In this document: piece by piece, positions 37,361 through 45,909 of the stretch
How the letters are laid out: each line of letters starts with the position of its first letter
How positions within the stretch are numbered: the stretch's first letter is position 1
Source of the DNA: OLB4 sp002050165
Lineage (GTDB): Bacteria; Bacteroidota; Ignavibacteria; Tepidaquicellales; Tepidaquicellaceae
DNA: 64,000 nucleotides
Assembly (NCBI GenBank): GCA_030263475.1
Contig: SZPC01000004.1
Location: 1-64,000 of the forward strand
Direction: 5' to 3'
The notes under the pieces: generated by a model
Database searches by the model: none
Seen by the model: the letters and a program-made list of their open reading frames with translations, nothing else
What the model was told of the DNA's origin: nothing
Made by a program: the position numbers and the translations under genes

Positions 37361-39064
37361 ATGATTGAAAAGTTATCAATAAAAAATTATCTCATTATAA
37401 AAGAGGTTGAATTAAATTTTACAGATGGATTGAATATCCTTACTGGTGAAACCGGTGCAGGAAAAAGTATTATATTGGATGCACTTTCAATGATACTTGG
37501 TGAGAGAGCTAATTTTTCTCTAATCCGAAAAGGAGAAGACAGAATGGTGATAGAAGGTATGTTTGATATAAGTGGCATGAAATCTGTGAAAACATTTTTG
37601 AGAGAAAATGATTTTCAAATTAATGAAGAAGTTTTAATAATGAGGCGGGAAATTATGAGAAAAGGTGTAAGCAGAAACTTTATTAACGATTCACCCGCGT
37701 CTATTAATCAGTTGAAATTAGTGGGTGATATTATGGTTGATATACATTCACAAAACGAACATCAGGCTTTACTCAAAAAAGAGACTCATTTATCTATTTT
37801 AGATTCTTACGCCGGATTAGAAAAAGAAGTATTGAATTATGGAAATCATTTTGTTGAACTCAGTGAATCTATAAAAAAACTCAATGAGATGATATCCGGT
37901 AGGAGTGAAATGGTAGAAAAGAAAAAGTATTATAATTTTCAGCTAAAAGAAATCAATGAAATTAATCCTTTAGCCGGTGAATATGAAAAGTTGGAGAAAA
38001 TATTGGAGAAATCTGAAAACAGAGAAGAAATAAGTATTGCAATATCTGAAACAATAAATTTGTTCAATGAAAACGAAAAAAATATTCTTTCACAGATTTC
38101 AAAATCCTTAAAAAATCTTGAGAGAGTTGGTAAAATTGACTCGGAAATTTCCGAGATATTGAAAGAGGTAAACGAAGCATACATAATTTTAAAAGATGCT
38201 TACGAAAGGCTGATCTCATTTTCCGCGGATATGGATTTTGATTTAAATGAAATTGAAAAAATCAGGGATAGGCTTGGAACTTTATCGTTTTTGAAAAAGA
38301 GATACAACCGCTCTATAGATGAAATAATAGAATTTGCAAATAGACTTAAAGCTGAAATTGAATACGCCGAAAACTACGATGAAGAAATTGAAAAAACGGA
38401 AAAATTAATTTCTGAAAAAAAAGGTACGTTATTTAAACTTGCGAAGGAACTCTCTCAAAAGAGATTAACAATTGCAAAGGAATTTGATAGGAAGACGAAC
38501 GGGTATTTGAAAGAAATTGGGTTAGCTGGTGCAACATTCAAAACAATGATTAAAAACAACACAGCTGAAACAGAAAATGAATATACAATTGATGGCAACA
38601 TAATGCTTTCATCAAAAGGGATTGATGATATAGAATTTTTAATTAACACAACAAAGGGAGGTGATTTTACTTCGCTTAAAAAGACGGCATCAGGTGGTGA
38701 AATATCGAGAGTAATGTTAGCTATAAAAGCTGCTCTTGCCGGTAAAGATGAAATACCTGTATTGATATTCGATGAAATTGACACCGGCATCAGCGGAAGT
38801 ACTGCAAGCAAAGTCGGAAAACTTATGAGTGAATTATCGAAAAAGCGGCAAATTATCGCCATAACTCACTTACCACAAATAGCGGCAATTAGCGACAATC
38901 ATTTCAGTGTTTCCAAAAAGGATGAAAAGGAAATAACAACAGCCGAAATAACCATAATTAGAGGTGAACAAAAAGTTGAAGAAATTGCGAAGATGTTAAG
39001 TGGTGAAAAGTTAAGCGAAAATTCAAAAGATACAGCACGTGAGCTAATAGGTGGTCATATCTAA
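37361..39064 (+). CDS. recN: DNA repair protein RecN
   Basis: 567 residues, full length. SMC-like plan: Walker A GETGAGKSI (K35) near the start, the RecN signature DIHSQNEHQALL, a long charged coiled coil (about 160-370), then the ABC signature TASGGEISRVMLAIKAAL and Walker B VLIFDEIDTGISG. RecN holds broken DNA ends together during recombinational repair. The following small gene and the TPR-kinase-like gene are 51 and 26 bases apart, so the three may form an operon. Confidence 0.97.
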   Translation: MIEKLSIKNYLIIKEVELNFTDGLNILTGETGAGKSIILDALSMILGERANFSLIRKGEDRMVIEGMFDISGMKSVKTFLRENDFQINEEVLIMRREIMRKGVSRNFINDSPASINQLKLVGDIMVDIHSQNEHQALLKKETHLSILDSYAGLEKEVLNYGNHFVELSESIKKLNEMISGRSEMVEKKKYYNFQLKEINEINPLAGEYEKLEKILEKSENREEISIAISETINLFNENEKNILSQISKSLKNLERVGKIDSEISEILKEVNEAYIILKDAYERLISFSADMDFDLNEIEKIRDRLGTLSFLKKRYNRSIDEIIEFANRLKAEIEYAENYDEEIEKTEKLISEKKGTLFKLAKELSQKRLTIAKEFDRKTNGYLKEIGLAGATFKTMIKNNTAETENEYTIDGNIMLSSKGIDDIEFLINTTKGGDFTSLKKTASGGEISRVMLAIKAALAGKDEIPVLIFDEIDTGISGSTASKVGKLMSELSKKRQIIAITHLPQIAAISDNHFSVSKKDEKEITTAEITIIRGEQKVEEIAKMLSGEKLSENSKDTARELIGGHI

Positions 39065-39115
39065 ATTTAATCTTACTGAAATACTTGTTAAATTGCTAGA
39101 ACCCAATTAATATTT

Positions 39116-39580
39116 ATGATAAAAGACTTTATTAATCTCTCTCAAGAAGAGCAAAATATATTAATAAACGCGCCAGCATATGTTACAATATTAGTAGCAG
39201 GAGCTGACCATAATATAGCGGAGAAAGAACTTGAGTGGGCAACTAAGCTGCCCATATTCAGGAGCAAGAAAGAGCAATCAGTATTAAGTGATTATTATAT
39301 AGCAGTAGAGAAAATCATAGATTCCAAACTTCAGGTTCTTTTATCAGAACTTCCCGAAGACTACGTTGAAAGGAATAAGGTAGTATCAAACGAATTAAAA
39401 AAACTAAATTCAATATTGCCAAAACTAAACAAGGATTTTGCAATTGAATTATATAAAAGTCTAAAATCTTTTGCAGAGCAGGTTGCAAGGGTATCGGGTG
39501 GAATTCTTGGCATTTCAGCCATAAGCCCGGAAGAGAGAGAGATGATAAAACTTGATATGATAAATCCACCGGGGAATTAA
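39116..39580 (+). CDS. Small helical protein downstream of recN, possibly TerB-like
   Basis: 154 residues, all-helical by eye. The segment VAGADHNIAEKELEWATKL resembles the 'A-x-x-D-G-x-I-x-x-x-E' helix-loop-helix of TerB/DjlA-type domains, which is the only hint of family and is weak. There is no signal peptide. It is flanked by recN and the TPR/kinase-like gene in the same direction. Function unknown. Confidence 0.6.
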   Translation: MIKDFINLSQEEQNILINAPAYVTILVAGADHNIAEKELEWATKLPIFRSKKEQSVLSDYYIAVEKIIDSKLQVLLSELPEDYVERNKVVSNELKKLNSILPKLNKDFAIELYKSLKSFAEQVARVSGGILGISAISPEEREMIKLDMINPPGN

Positions 39581-39606
39581 TTTTAATTCCCGATAAACTT
39601 TATAAA

Positions 39607-41463
39607 ATGACAGAACATTCAGGAGAGTTATCAGGTCAATATATGAAAACCCAATCACAATCACCCAATCTGAATATTTCATATATAGACAAACTCCTTG
39701 AGCGGGCATCATCGTTAAAACGAAAAAACCCGTCACAATCCCTTGAGTTCAGTACCAAAGCATTTATTCACTCAAAAGATACTGACTATTCAAAAGGAAT
39801 CGGATTAGCTTACCTTTATTCCGGAATTGCAAAATGTAACTTACAGGATTTCGAAAATTCGTTAATGGACCTTTTCAATGCACTTGATGTGTTTGAAAAT
39901 ATTTCCGATACGCCAAATAATATCGCAACTCTCAATGCTATTGGAATGACTTACAATGCAAGCGGACAATATAAAAACGCAATTGATTTTTATACTCAGT
40001 CCGTTTCTGAAGCGAAAAAAGCAGATCAAAAAAACGAAACGTATGCAGCAATACTTAATAATCTCGGTATCGCATACCAGAATATAAAAGAATACAGTAA
40101 AGCGCTTGATAATTATGTTTTGTCGTTAAAAGCATACTCCAATATTAACGATGAACAGGGTGAGGCAATTGCGCTTTCCAATATTGGAATCATTCACAGC
40201 CTGCAAAACAATAACCTTAATGCTGTAAGTTATTTTGAATCTGCGCTTGAAAAAAAACTGAAAACGGGAGCGGACAGTCAGTCATTGCTTAATACATATC
40301 TTAATATTGCAAATGCCGCGATAAAAAATAACGATGCAGAAAAAGCAAAAGTCAATTTCAAAAAAGCGCTCGAGTTTGAAAGTGAAATTGAGGACAGTCA
40401 AAAGAAATATTCAATCTATGATTCGTTAGGAAAACTTGAAGCGCTCGCAGAAAATTACGATGGTGCGCTGAACTATTACAAAAAGGCACTAGAGCTTATA
40501 AAAGAATCAGACAATCCGGAAGAATTTATAAATACAAAACAAAATCTATCGGTTTCTTATGAGCTCAAAGGTGATTACAAAAATGCTCTGAAAAACTGGG
40601 TTCAATATCAAGAGGCATGGAAAAAGTTTATTACACAAAAATATTCAAACGAGATAAAGGATTTAAGAGAGAATATAAACGTACACAAAGAAGACGTAAA
40701 ATCCGCTCTTGAAAATCAGTTTGCTGAAAGAATATCGAAACTGAATGATAACATAAAATCGTTAGAATCAAAGAACGAATCATTACAAACCGAGATACAG
40801 GGGCTCATAGGCATACTGGAAAAAAAAGTAAAAAAACCACTTATAGATATTTTAGGATTTTCACAAATTCTCAGATCAGAAGAAAGCCAGTTTACGAAAC
40901 CGGAAATTAAAAATCTCTTTTCAGAAACAGAACAACAGGCGAAACAAACATCGGAATATGTTTCAAATATAATTGACTACAAACAAATAGAAACCGGAAA
41001 GAAGAAAGCGCAAATCGGACCGGTTAACATTTCTTTGTTAATTTCATCGGTAATAAACTCCCACAAATCTACGGCTAATGAAAAAAACATTGTTATCTTA
41101 CTAAAATCCGATCCGGAAACAATATTTATAAATTCTGACCGGGCGATATTGTTACAAGTGTTCGATAACCTTATCTCTAATTCATTAAATAATTCACCGC
41201 CAAATAAGGAGATTTTTATTAAGCTACTTGATAAAGGCGAAAGTGTTAGATGCGAAATAAAAGATAATGGTTCAGGATACACCAAAAGCGAAATAAATTC
41301 TATTCTTAATAAAAATGTAATATCAGAAACTACATCAATCAACGAGCTGAACCTTGTAATGGTCAACAAACTTTCAAAACTTTTAAACTATGAATTCTGG
41401 TGTGATTCAGACCCGGGAAGCGGAACAAGTTTTGTGCTCGAATTCAATAATAACATTTCATGA
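39607..41463 (+). CDS. TPR protein fused to a histidine-kinase-like module lacking the phospho-acceptor His
   Basis: 618 residues. Tandem tetratricopeptide repeats (about 20-345; AIDFYTQSVSEAKKAD, ALNYYKKALELIKES), a coiled coil (about 350-400), a DHp-like helix and a HATPase domain (about 480-615). In the DHp helix, where kinases have SHELRTPL, this protein reads EKKVKKPL: the acceptor His is Lys (K406). The ATP-binding N box (DNLISNSLNNSP, N521/N525) and G1 box (DNGSGYT, D553) are kept, and a GSGTSF G2-like loop is present. There is no membrane segment, so it is cytoplasmic. It may bind ATP without autophosphorylating, or act as an adaptor. Last gene of the recN run. Confidence 0.75.
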   Translation: MTEHSGELSGQYMKTQSQSPNLNISYIDKLLERASSLKRKNPSQSLEFSTKAFIHSKDTDYSKGIGLAYLYSGIAKCNLQDFENSLMDLFNALDVFENISDTPNNIATLNAIGMTYNASGQYKNAIDFYTQSVSEAKKADQKNETYAAILNNLGIAYQNIKEYSKALDNYVLSLKAYSNINDEQGEAIALSNIGIIHSLQNNNLNAVSYFESALEKKLKTGADSQSLLNTYLNIANAAIKNNDAEKAKVNFKKALEFESEIEDSQKKYSIYDSLGKLEALAENYDGALNYYKKALELIKESDNPEEFINTKQNLSVSYELKGDYKNALKNWVQYQEAWKKFITQKYSNEIKDLRENINVHKEDVKSALENQFAERISKLNDNIKSLESKNESLQTEIQGLIGILEKKVKKPLIDILGFSQILRSEESQFTKPEIKNLFSETEQQAKQTSEYVSNIIDYKQIETGKKKAQIGPVNISLLISSVINSHKSTANEKNIVILLKSDPETIFINSDRAILLQVFDNLISNSLNNSPPNKEIFIKLLDKGESVRCEIKDNGSGYTKSEINSILNKNVISETTSINELNLVMVNKLSKLLNYEFWCDSDPGSGTSFVLEFNNNIS

Positions 41464-41464
41464 T

Positions 41465-42433
41465 TTAGTCCGATGCGGACGTAAACGGTTCAACTTTATT
41501 TCTAACTGCCGGAATCGTTTTCAAATAATCGTAAATTGCTCCCAGATCTTCATCAGTCATTCCCGCATACATTGTCCATGGCATTATAGTCTGCAGCTCA
41601 CCATGATTAACTTTTATATTCTTTGAAGCATCAGGTTCGAAGTGTTTGAACCTGTCAATGAAATCTTTTTTTGTCCAGTTCCCGATACCGGTTTCTTTAT
41701 CGAAAGTAATATTTACAGATCTAATAATTGATCCGTCTTCCTGTTTGAATTCCATTCCACCTGCGAATGGTGCCCCCGTAAACTCACCGCTCTCTTGCTT
41801 CGTATGGCAATCAAAACATCCGGCTGCAACGGTGAAATATTCATTTCGGTTTTCATTTTTCTTTAACCGGAAATCAGGTTTCGTAGGAAGTGTGTTTATA
41901 ATTAAATTCATCGGAAAATCGAAATCTGGTTCTGGATAACTTCCATCTTTTGATTCAAGCGTTCTGAGATATGCAATTATATCGTAAATGTCTTCCCGCT
42001 CCAGTTGACCGAAATTCTTATAAGGCATAAGCGGAAAGAGCGCTCTGCCATCTTTAGAAATTCCGGAAGTAATAGCTCTGAAGATTTCAGCGTCAGACCA
42101 ATTTCCTATTCCCGACGGGGTAATATTTGTTGCATAAAATGTTCCGGGAAAACCCATTTTTTGATTAAACACCTCACCACCTTCACCTTCTGTACCGCCT
42201 ACAAGCGGCGCGCTGAACTTACCCCAATCTCTTTTAGAGTGGCAGTCAACGCACAACATTACATGATTGGCGAGATATTTCCCGCGCTCAACTCTCTCAG
42301 GAGTAACTTCAACCTTTATATCTTCAAGAGGTGGTGTATCGGGAAGGAAAAAAACAAGGTAACCCACTAAACCAAGTAATAAAACCAGCAATACTGAAAA
42401 TAAAATAGCAATATAACGTAAGATCTTCTTCAT
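41465..42433 (-). CDS. Membrane-anchored diheme cytochrome c
   Basis: 322 residues. One N-terminal membrane helix (about 5-30), then two cytochrome c domains with CXXCH heme sites CVDCH (61-65) and CFDCH (206-210). Candidate axial Met ligands are in FPLMPYKNFG and IMPWTMYAGM. The layout resembles diheme c-type cytochromes that pass electrons between dehydrogenases and terminal oxidases in the periplasm. The partner enzyme is not in the window. It is convergent with the TPR/kinase-like gene, only 1 base apart. Confidence 0.92.
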   Translation of the reverse strand: MKKILRYIAILFSVLLVLLLGLVGYLVFFLPDTPPLEDIKVEVTPERVERGKYLANHVMLCVDCHSKRDWGKFSAPLVGGTEGEGGEVFNQKMGFPGTFYATNITPSGIGNWSDAEIFRAITSGISKDGRALFPLMPYKNFGQLEREDIYDIIAYLRTLESKDGSYPEPDFDFPMNLIINTLPTKPDFRLKKNENRNEYFTVAAGCFDCHTKQESGEFTGAPFAGGMEFKQEDGSIIRSVNITFDKETGIGNWTKKDFIDRFKHFEPDASKNIKVNHGELQTIMPWTMYAGMTDEDLGAIYDYLKTIPAVRNKVEPFTSASD

Positions 42434-42624
42434 TTTTGTTTTGTTTAATTTTCATTTGTAAAATTTTCTTAACGACGACACAGAAATTTACGAAAATTAA
42501 AACGGTAAGTTACCCAACCGGAAACTCACTTTTTTACGAGCAAATATAAATAAATCCGGACAGAAAAAAAATAACCCAGACACCGAATCCAGATTAAAAA
42601 ATCAACTATAAATTAGTAGTCTTT

Positions 42625-43641
42625 TTATTGATCATTAAAGAGGGGAACCGATATAAAAATTTCGGAACTGACAGCATTTCTGTATGCTGTTAGGGATTCT
42701 TCAGATGAATCAATTCTCATATCGGCGAGGTCGCCATTTGAATGAACAAAGTTTGAGTGCCACCAGCTTACGGCTTTTATTCGCGGGAAATTGCCGTTTG
42801 CCAATCCATTGAGCGCATCGGTAATCCAGGCGGATTTTGTAATGTCTCCGCTGTTCTCAACCGTTGCAAATTCAAGGATTGCAATCGGTTTACTTTCGGT
42901 TATTGATGACAGTTCGTCATATATTTCGCTGAGGGAGTTTGTTAATAATTTCGCATCTTCTCCCGGTATCTGAGAACCGTAAATACTCACTCCAATCCAG
43001 TCAATGTATTCATCACCGGGATAGTAATTTGAAAACTTGTTCCATTCTTCCACCGGCCAGACGACACCATTCAAGTGCAGAAACCAGGTAATATTATCGG
43101 CTCCGGAATCGCGGGATAAATCAATAATGTGTCTGTAAGTTTTAACAAAAACCTCCGGTCCGCTGTTAAGTACAGCGCTCCAGGGAAACCAATTTCCGTT
43201 TACCTCCGTACCGAATTCTACAAGCAATGGGCTTCCAAAGGTTTTTGCTTCTTTGAACCATAACCTAATGCTGTCATCGTATTCACCGGATAATATCCGT
43301 TCAAGAGAATATCGCGGGTCAAGTTCACCTGTTCGCCAATCACTTCGGGGCATTATTCTAATGAAGGGTACCCTCCCCGAATTCCGGATTTCATTAGCAT
43401 TATTCACAGGAAATTTTATACCGTTAAACCAGTTGTTTGAAAAATACACCCAGGTTATTTCTTTACCTGCCAGAGATACGAAATCATTAATCAACTCTTC
43501 AGTAACAACATCTTCCGTTGCTCCCATACCCGGAAAAGCCGCATGATATATACCACTTTCAGGGGCTAACAGTTTTTGTGAATATAATTCGCCATACGTC
43601 AACGATAAAAAAACCGACATGAGAATTACTCCCCGTTTCAT
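42625..43641 (-). CDS. Glycoside hydrolase family 26-like (beta-mannanase type)
   Basis: 338 residues with a signal peptide (about 1-21). The (beta/alpha)8 barrel carries the family's acid/base region LLVEFGTEVNGNWFPW (E146) and the nucleophile region PIAILEFATVE (E257), spaced as in GH26. It probably cleaves beta-mannan or a related beta-glucan outside the cytoplasm. Its ATG shares one base with the ktrA stop (TAATG), so it is translationally coupled to a K+ channel gene, an unusual partner. There is no carbohydrate-binding domain or T9SS CTD. Confidence 0.83.
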   Translation of the reverse strand: MKRGVILMSVFLSLTYGELYSQKLLAPESGIYHAAFPGMGATEDVVTEELINDFVSLAGKEITWVYFSNNWFNGIKFPVNNANEIRNSGRVPFIRIMPRSDWRTGELDPRYSLERILSGEYDDSIRLWFKEAKTFGSPLLVEFGTEVNGNWFPWSAVLNSGPEVFVKTYRHIIDLSRDSGADNITWFLHLNGVVWPVEEWNKFSNYYPGDEYIDWIGVSIYGSQIPGEDAKLLTNSLSEIYDELSSITESKPIAILEFATVENSGDITKSAWITDALNGLANGNFPRIKAVSWWHSNFVHSNGDLADMRIDSSEESLTAYRNAVSSEIFISVPLFNDQ

Positions 43642-44297
43642 TAATCTTCAAAAGTTAAAGTTTCAATTTCATCCGTTTTACAAACCAAAAGTAACACTGA
43701 ATCTGCCGGTATTGCATCAGACGGAAGCGGGTTGATGTTGATTTGATCCAACAATACATCTTTTATACCAATTACATTAACACCATATTTTTTTCTCAGG
43801 TCAAGCTCATTAAGTGTTTTCCCAAAGAATTTTTCAGGTGATGCAATTTCAATCATGCTATATTCCGGAGCAAGAGGAATATGCGCTATCAGGCTTGACA
43901 TACTCAGGTTCTCCGCAAGTCTCGCCGCACTGTCTTTTTCGGGGAATATTATTTCCTGAACACCGAGCGATTTTAAAATTTTCCCGTGATCCTCGTTTTT
44001 AGCTTTAGCAACAATGTGCTTAACCCCGATATCTTTCAGATACAAAACTGTCAGCACGCTCATTTCAATATCTAATGCCGATGCTACAATAACCGTATCA
44101 ATATCTTTGTCAAGGAACTCAGAAAGAGTATTTATATCGCGAGCATCAGCAATTACTGCGTCGGTTACACTGTCTTTAATTTTCTCTATCACGTTCTTGT
44201 TGATATCAATTGCAAGAACCTGATTACCGAGCTTGTATAATGATGTGGCGATATGATAGCCGAACCTTCCAAGACCGATTACGACGAATTGTTTCAT
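43641..44297 (-). CDS. ktrA: K+ uptake regulatory subunit KtrA/TrkA (RCK domain)
   Basis: 218 residues: RCK N-domain with Rossmann motif VIGLGRFGYHIATSL and Asp at strand 2 (AIDINK), and a RCK C-domain (about 135-215) with TLNELDLRKKYGVNVIGI. It forms a cytoplasmic ring that opens KtrB on ATP or NAD binding. It starts nine bases after ktrB and overlaps the GH26 start by one base. Confidence 0.93.
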   Translation of the reverse strand: MKQFVVIGLGRFGYHIATSLYKLGNQVLAIDINKNVIEKIKDSVTDAVIADARDINTLSEFLDKDIDTVIVASALDIEMSVLTVLYLKDIGVKHIVAKAKNEDHGKILKSLGVQEIIFPEKDSAARLAENLSMSSLIAHIPLAPEYSMIEIASPEKFFGKTLNELDLRKKYGVNVIGIKDVLLDQININPLPSDAIPADSVLLLVCKTDEIETLTFED

Positions 44298-44306
44298 AAT
44301 AAATGT

Positions 44307-45647
44307 TTAAACGATTAAAATATTTGCTTCAGGGTACTGATAATTTATAGCTTTTGTTTTACCAATCAGGCTGTAACCAACCAACAGCGGCCCGGTTCTT
44401 GCGACCAACATCACAATTGACAAAAGAAATTTTCCGGGTGATGATAATTCCTGAGTAATTCCTGCTGAAAGCCCAACTCCGCCAAAGGCCGATACTACCT
44501 CAAATAAGATACTTAGAAAATCAGCTGATTCAGTAAGCGATAAAACCAGTACCGAAAAAATAACCAGCATTAATGCAAGAAAACTAATTGAAAAAGCTTT
44601 TGCTATTGTAGTCGGATGAACTGAACGATGTAATGTGTTAACATTTTTTCGATCCCGGATGAACGAGAATAGCGCAAGCACCATTATTGTGAATACCGTT
44701 GTTTTTATTCCGCCACCTGTTCCGCTCGGAGATGCGCCAATGAACATTTCAATTATCAAAATTAATTGAGATGAATTATTCATATCTCCAATATTAATGG
44801 TATTGTATCCAACAGTAGTTGATGCCGATGCTGATTGGAAAAACGCAGTCAGAAATGTATTGTCAACATGATTTGGATTAAGGATTGACTCAGCTAACCA
44901 GATGAAAACAGTTCCGGAAACTATAATTATCAAAGAAACCGAAACAGCAATTTTCGTGTGAGTGGAAAGTTTGTACAACCTTTTCTTTTTTGTGAAAGAT
45001 TTAACGTAACCCGATAGATCATGCAAAACAAAAAAACCGCAACTGCCGAGGTACGACGTCAGAATCACTACGAAGACGATGTAATGGTTGTCCGAATATG
45101 CCGATAGGTTATCTGGGAACAATGAAAATCCGGCAGTGCAAAATGAAGAAATTGAATGAAAGACGGATTGGTAAATAGCTTCGGAAAGATGGAACTCGCC
45201 GATGAAATGTAAAAATAAAAGCAGTGCAGAAATCCCCTCAATTATTAAAGTGTATTTGAAAACTTTAAATACGAAAATCCGTATGTCAAGATTTGAAATG
45301 CTTATAGAGTTTTTAATAAGCATTTTATTAACGAGCGAAAGTTTACCCCCGAAAACAAGAACAGCAAGCGCAAAAATCATCATATAACCAATGTTACCTG
45401 TCTGTATCAGGAAGAGAATGACCAATTGTCCGAACAAAGAAAAATAAGAACCGGTATCAACCACAATTAACCCGGATCCAGATATAGATGATGCGGCAGT
45501 AAATAGTGAATCTATAAAAGAGAGCCTTTCGTTTCCTGAAACCGAAACCGGGAGTGTAAGCAGAGATGCGCCAAGAATGATAAAAAGTAAATAACCTATT
45601 AATAAGGTTTGTGCCGAGGTTAGAACTTCTAACCGTATGCGTTTCAA
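44307..45647 (-). CDS. ktrB: K+ uptake channel KtrB/TrkH
   Basis: 446 residues in about eight membrane helices plus pore loops, with selectivity-filter-like stretches such as SSFCTAGFSLF, SASTTVGYNT and SAFGGVGLSAG. The start is TTG: an in-frame TAA lies four codons upstream and no ATG appears for over 100 codons. It imports K+ through the inner membrane, driven by the membrane potential, and needs KtrA. First gene of the operon ktrB-ktrA-GH26. Confidence 0.92.
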   Translation of the reverse strand: MKRIRLEVLTSAQTLLIGYLLFIILGASLLTLPVSVSGNERLSFIDSLFTAASSISGSGLIVVDTGSYFSLFGQLVILFLIQTGNIGYMMIFALAVLVFGGKLSLVNKMLIKNSISISNLDIRIFVFKVFKYTLIIEGISALLLFLHFIGEFHLSEAIYQSVFHSISSFCTAGFSLFPDNLSAYSDNHYIVFVVILTSYLGSCGFFVLHDLSGYVKSFTKKKRLYKLSTHTKIAVSVSLIIIVSGTVFIWLAESILNPNHVDNTFLTAFFQSASASTTVGYNTINIGDMNNSSQLILIIEMFIGASPSGTGGGIKTTVFTIMVLALFSFIRDRKNVNTLHRSVHPTTIAKAFSISFLALMLVIFSVLVLSLTESADFLSILFEVVSAFGGVGLSAGITQELSSPGKFLLSIVMLVARTGPLLVGYSLIGKTKAINYQYPEANILIV

Positions 45648-45840
45648 ATTGAAAGTTTAATTCAAGGAGAGTAAATAAAACAAAATTTACCGAAGATAAA
45701 ATGTAAAAGAAAACCTGACTCTATAACCCGTAAAAGTTTAGCAATAGTTTAATCGTTGTTTGTGAGGACAACAATCACTGTTCTCAGTATTCATATTAGA
45801 ACCTGATTTACGACTCTCAAGGGTTGTACCTGTCGGTTAA

Positions 45841-45882
45841 AATTAAATAAAACGGACACCATTTTCATATATGATGTCCGTT
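45841..45882 (-). terminator. Terminator of the T9SS subtilase gene
   Basis: A 12-bp stem with one G-U pair (AACGGACACCAT at 45851-45862, ATGATGTCCGTT at 45871-45882), an 8-base loop and a T-rich tail on the minus strand. It lies 28 bases past the stop. Confidence 0.85.
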
Positions 45883-45909
45883 CATTTTTACCACAACCAT
45901 ATTATCCCA

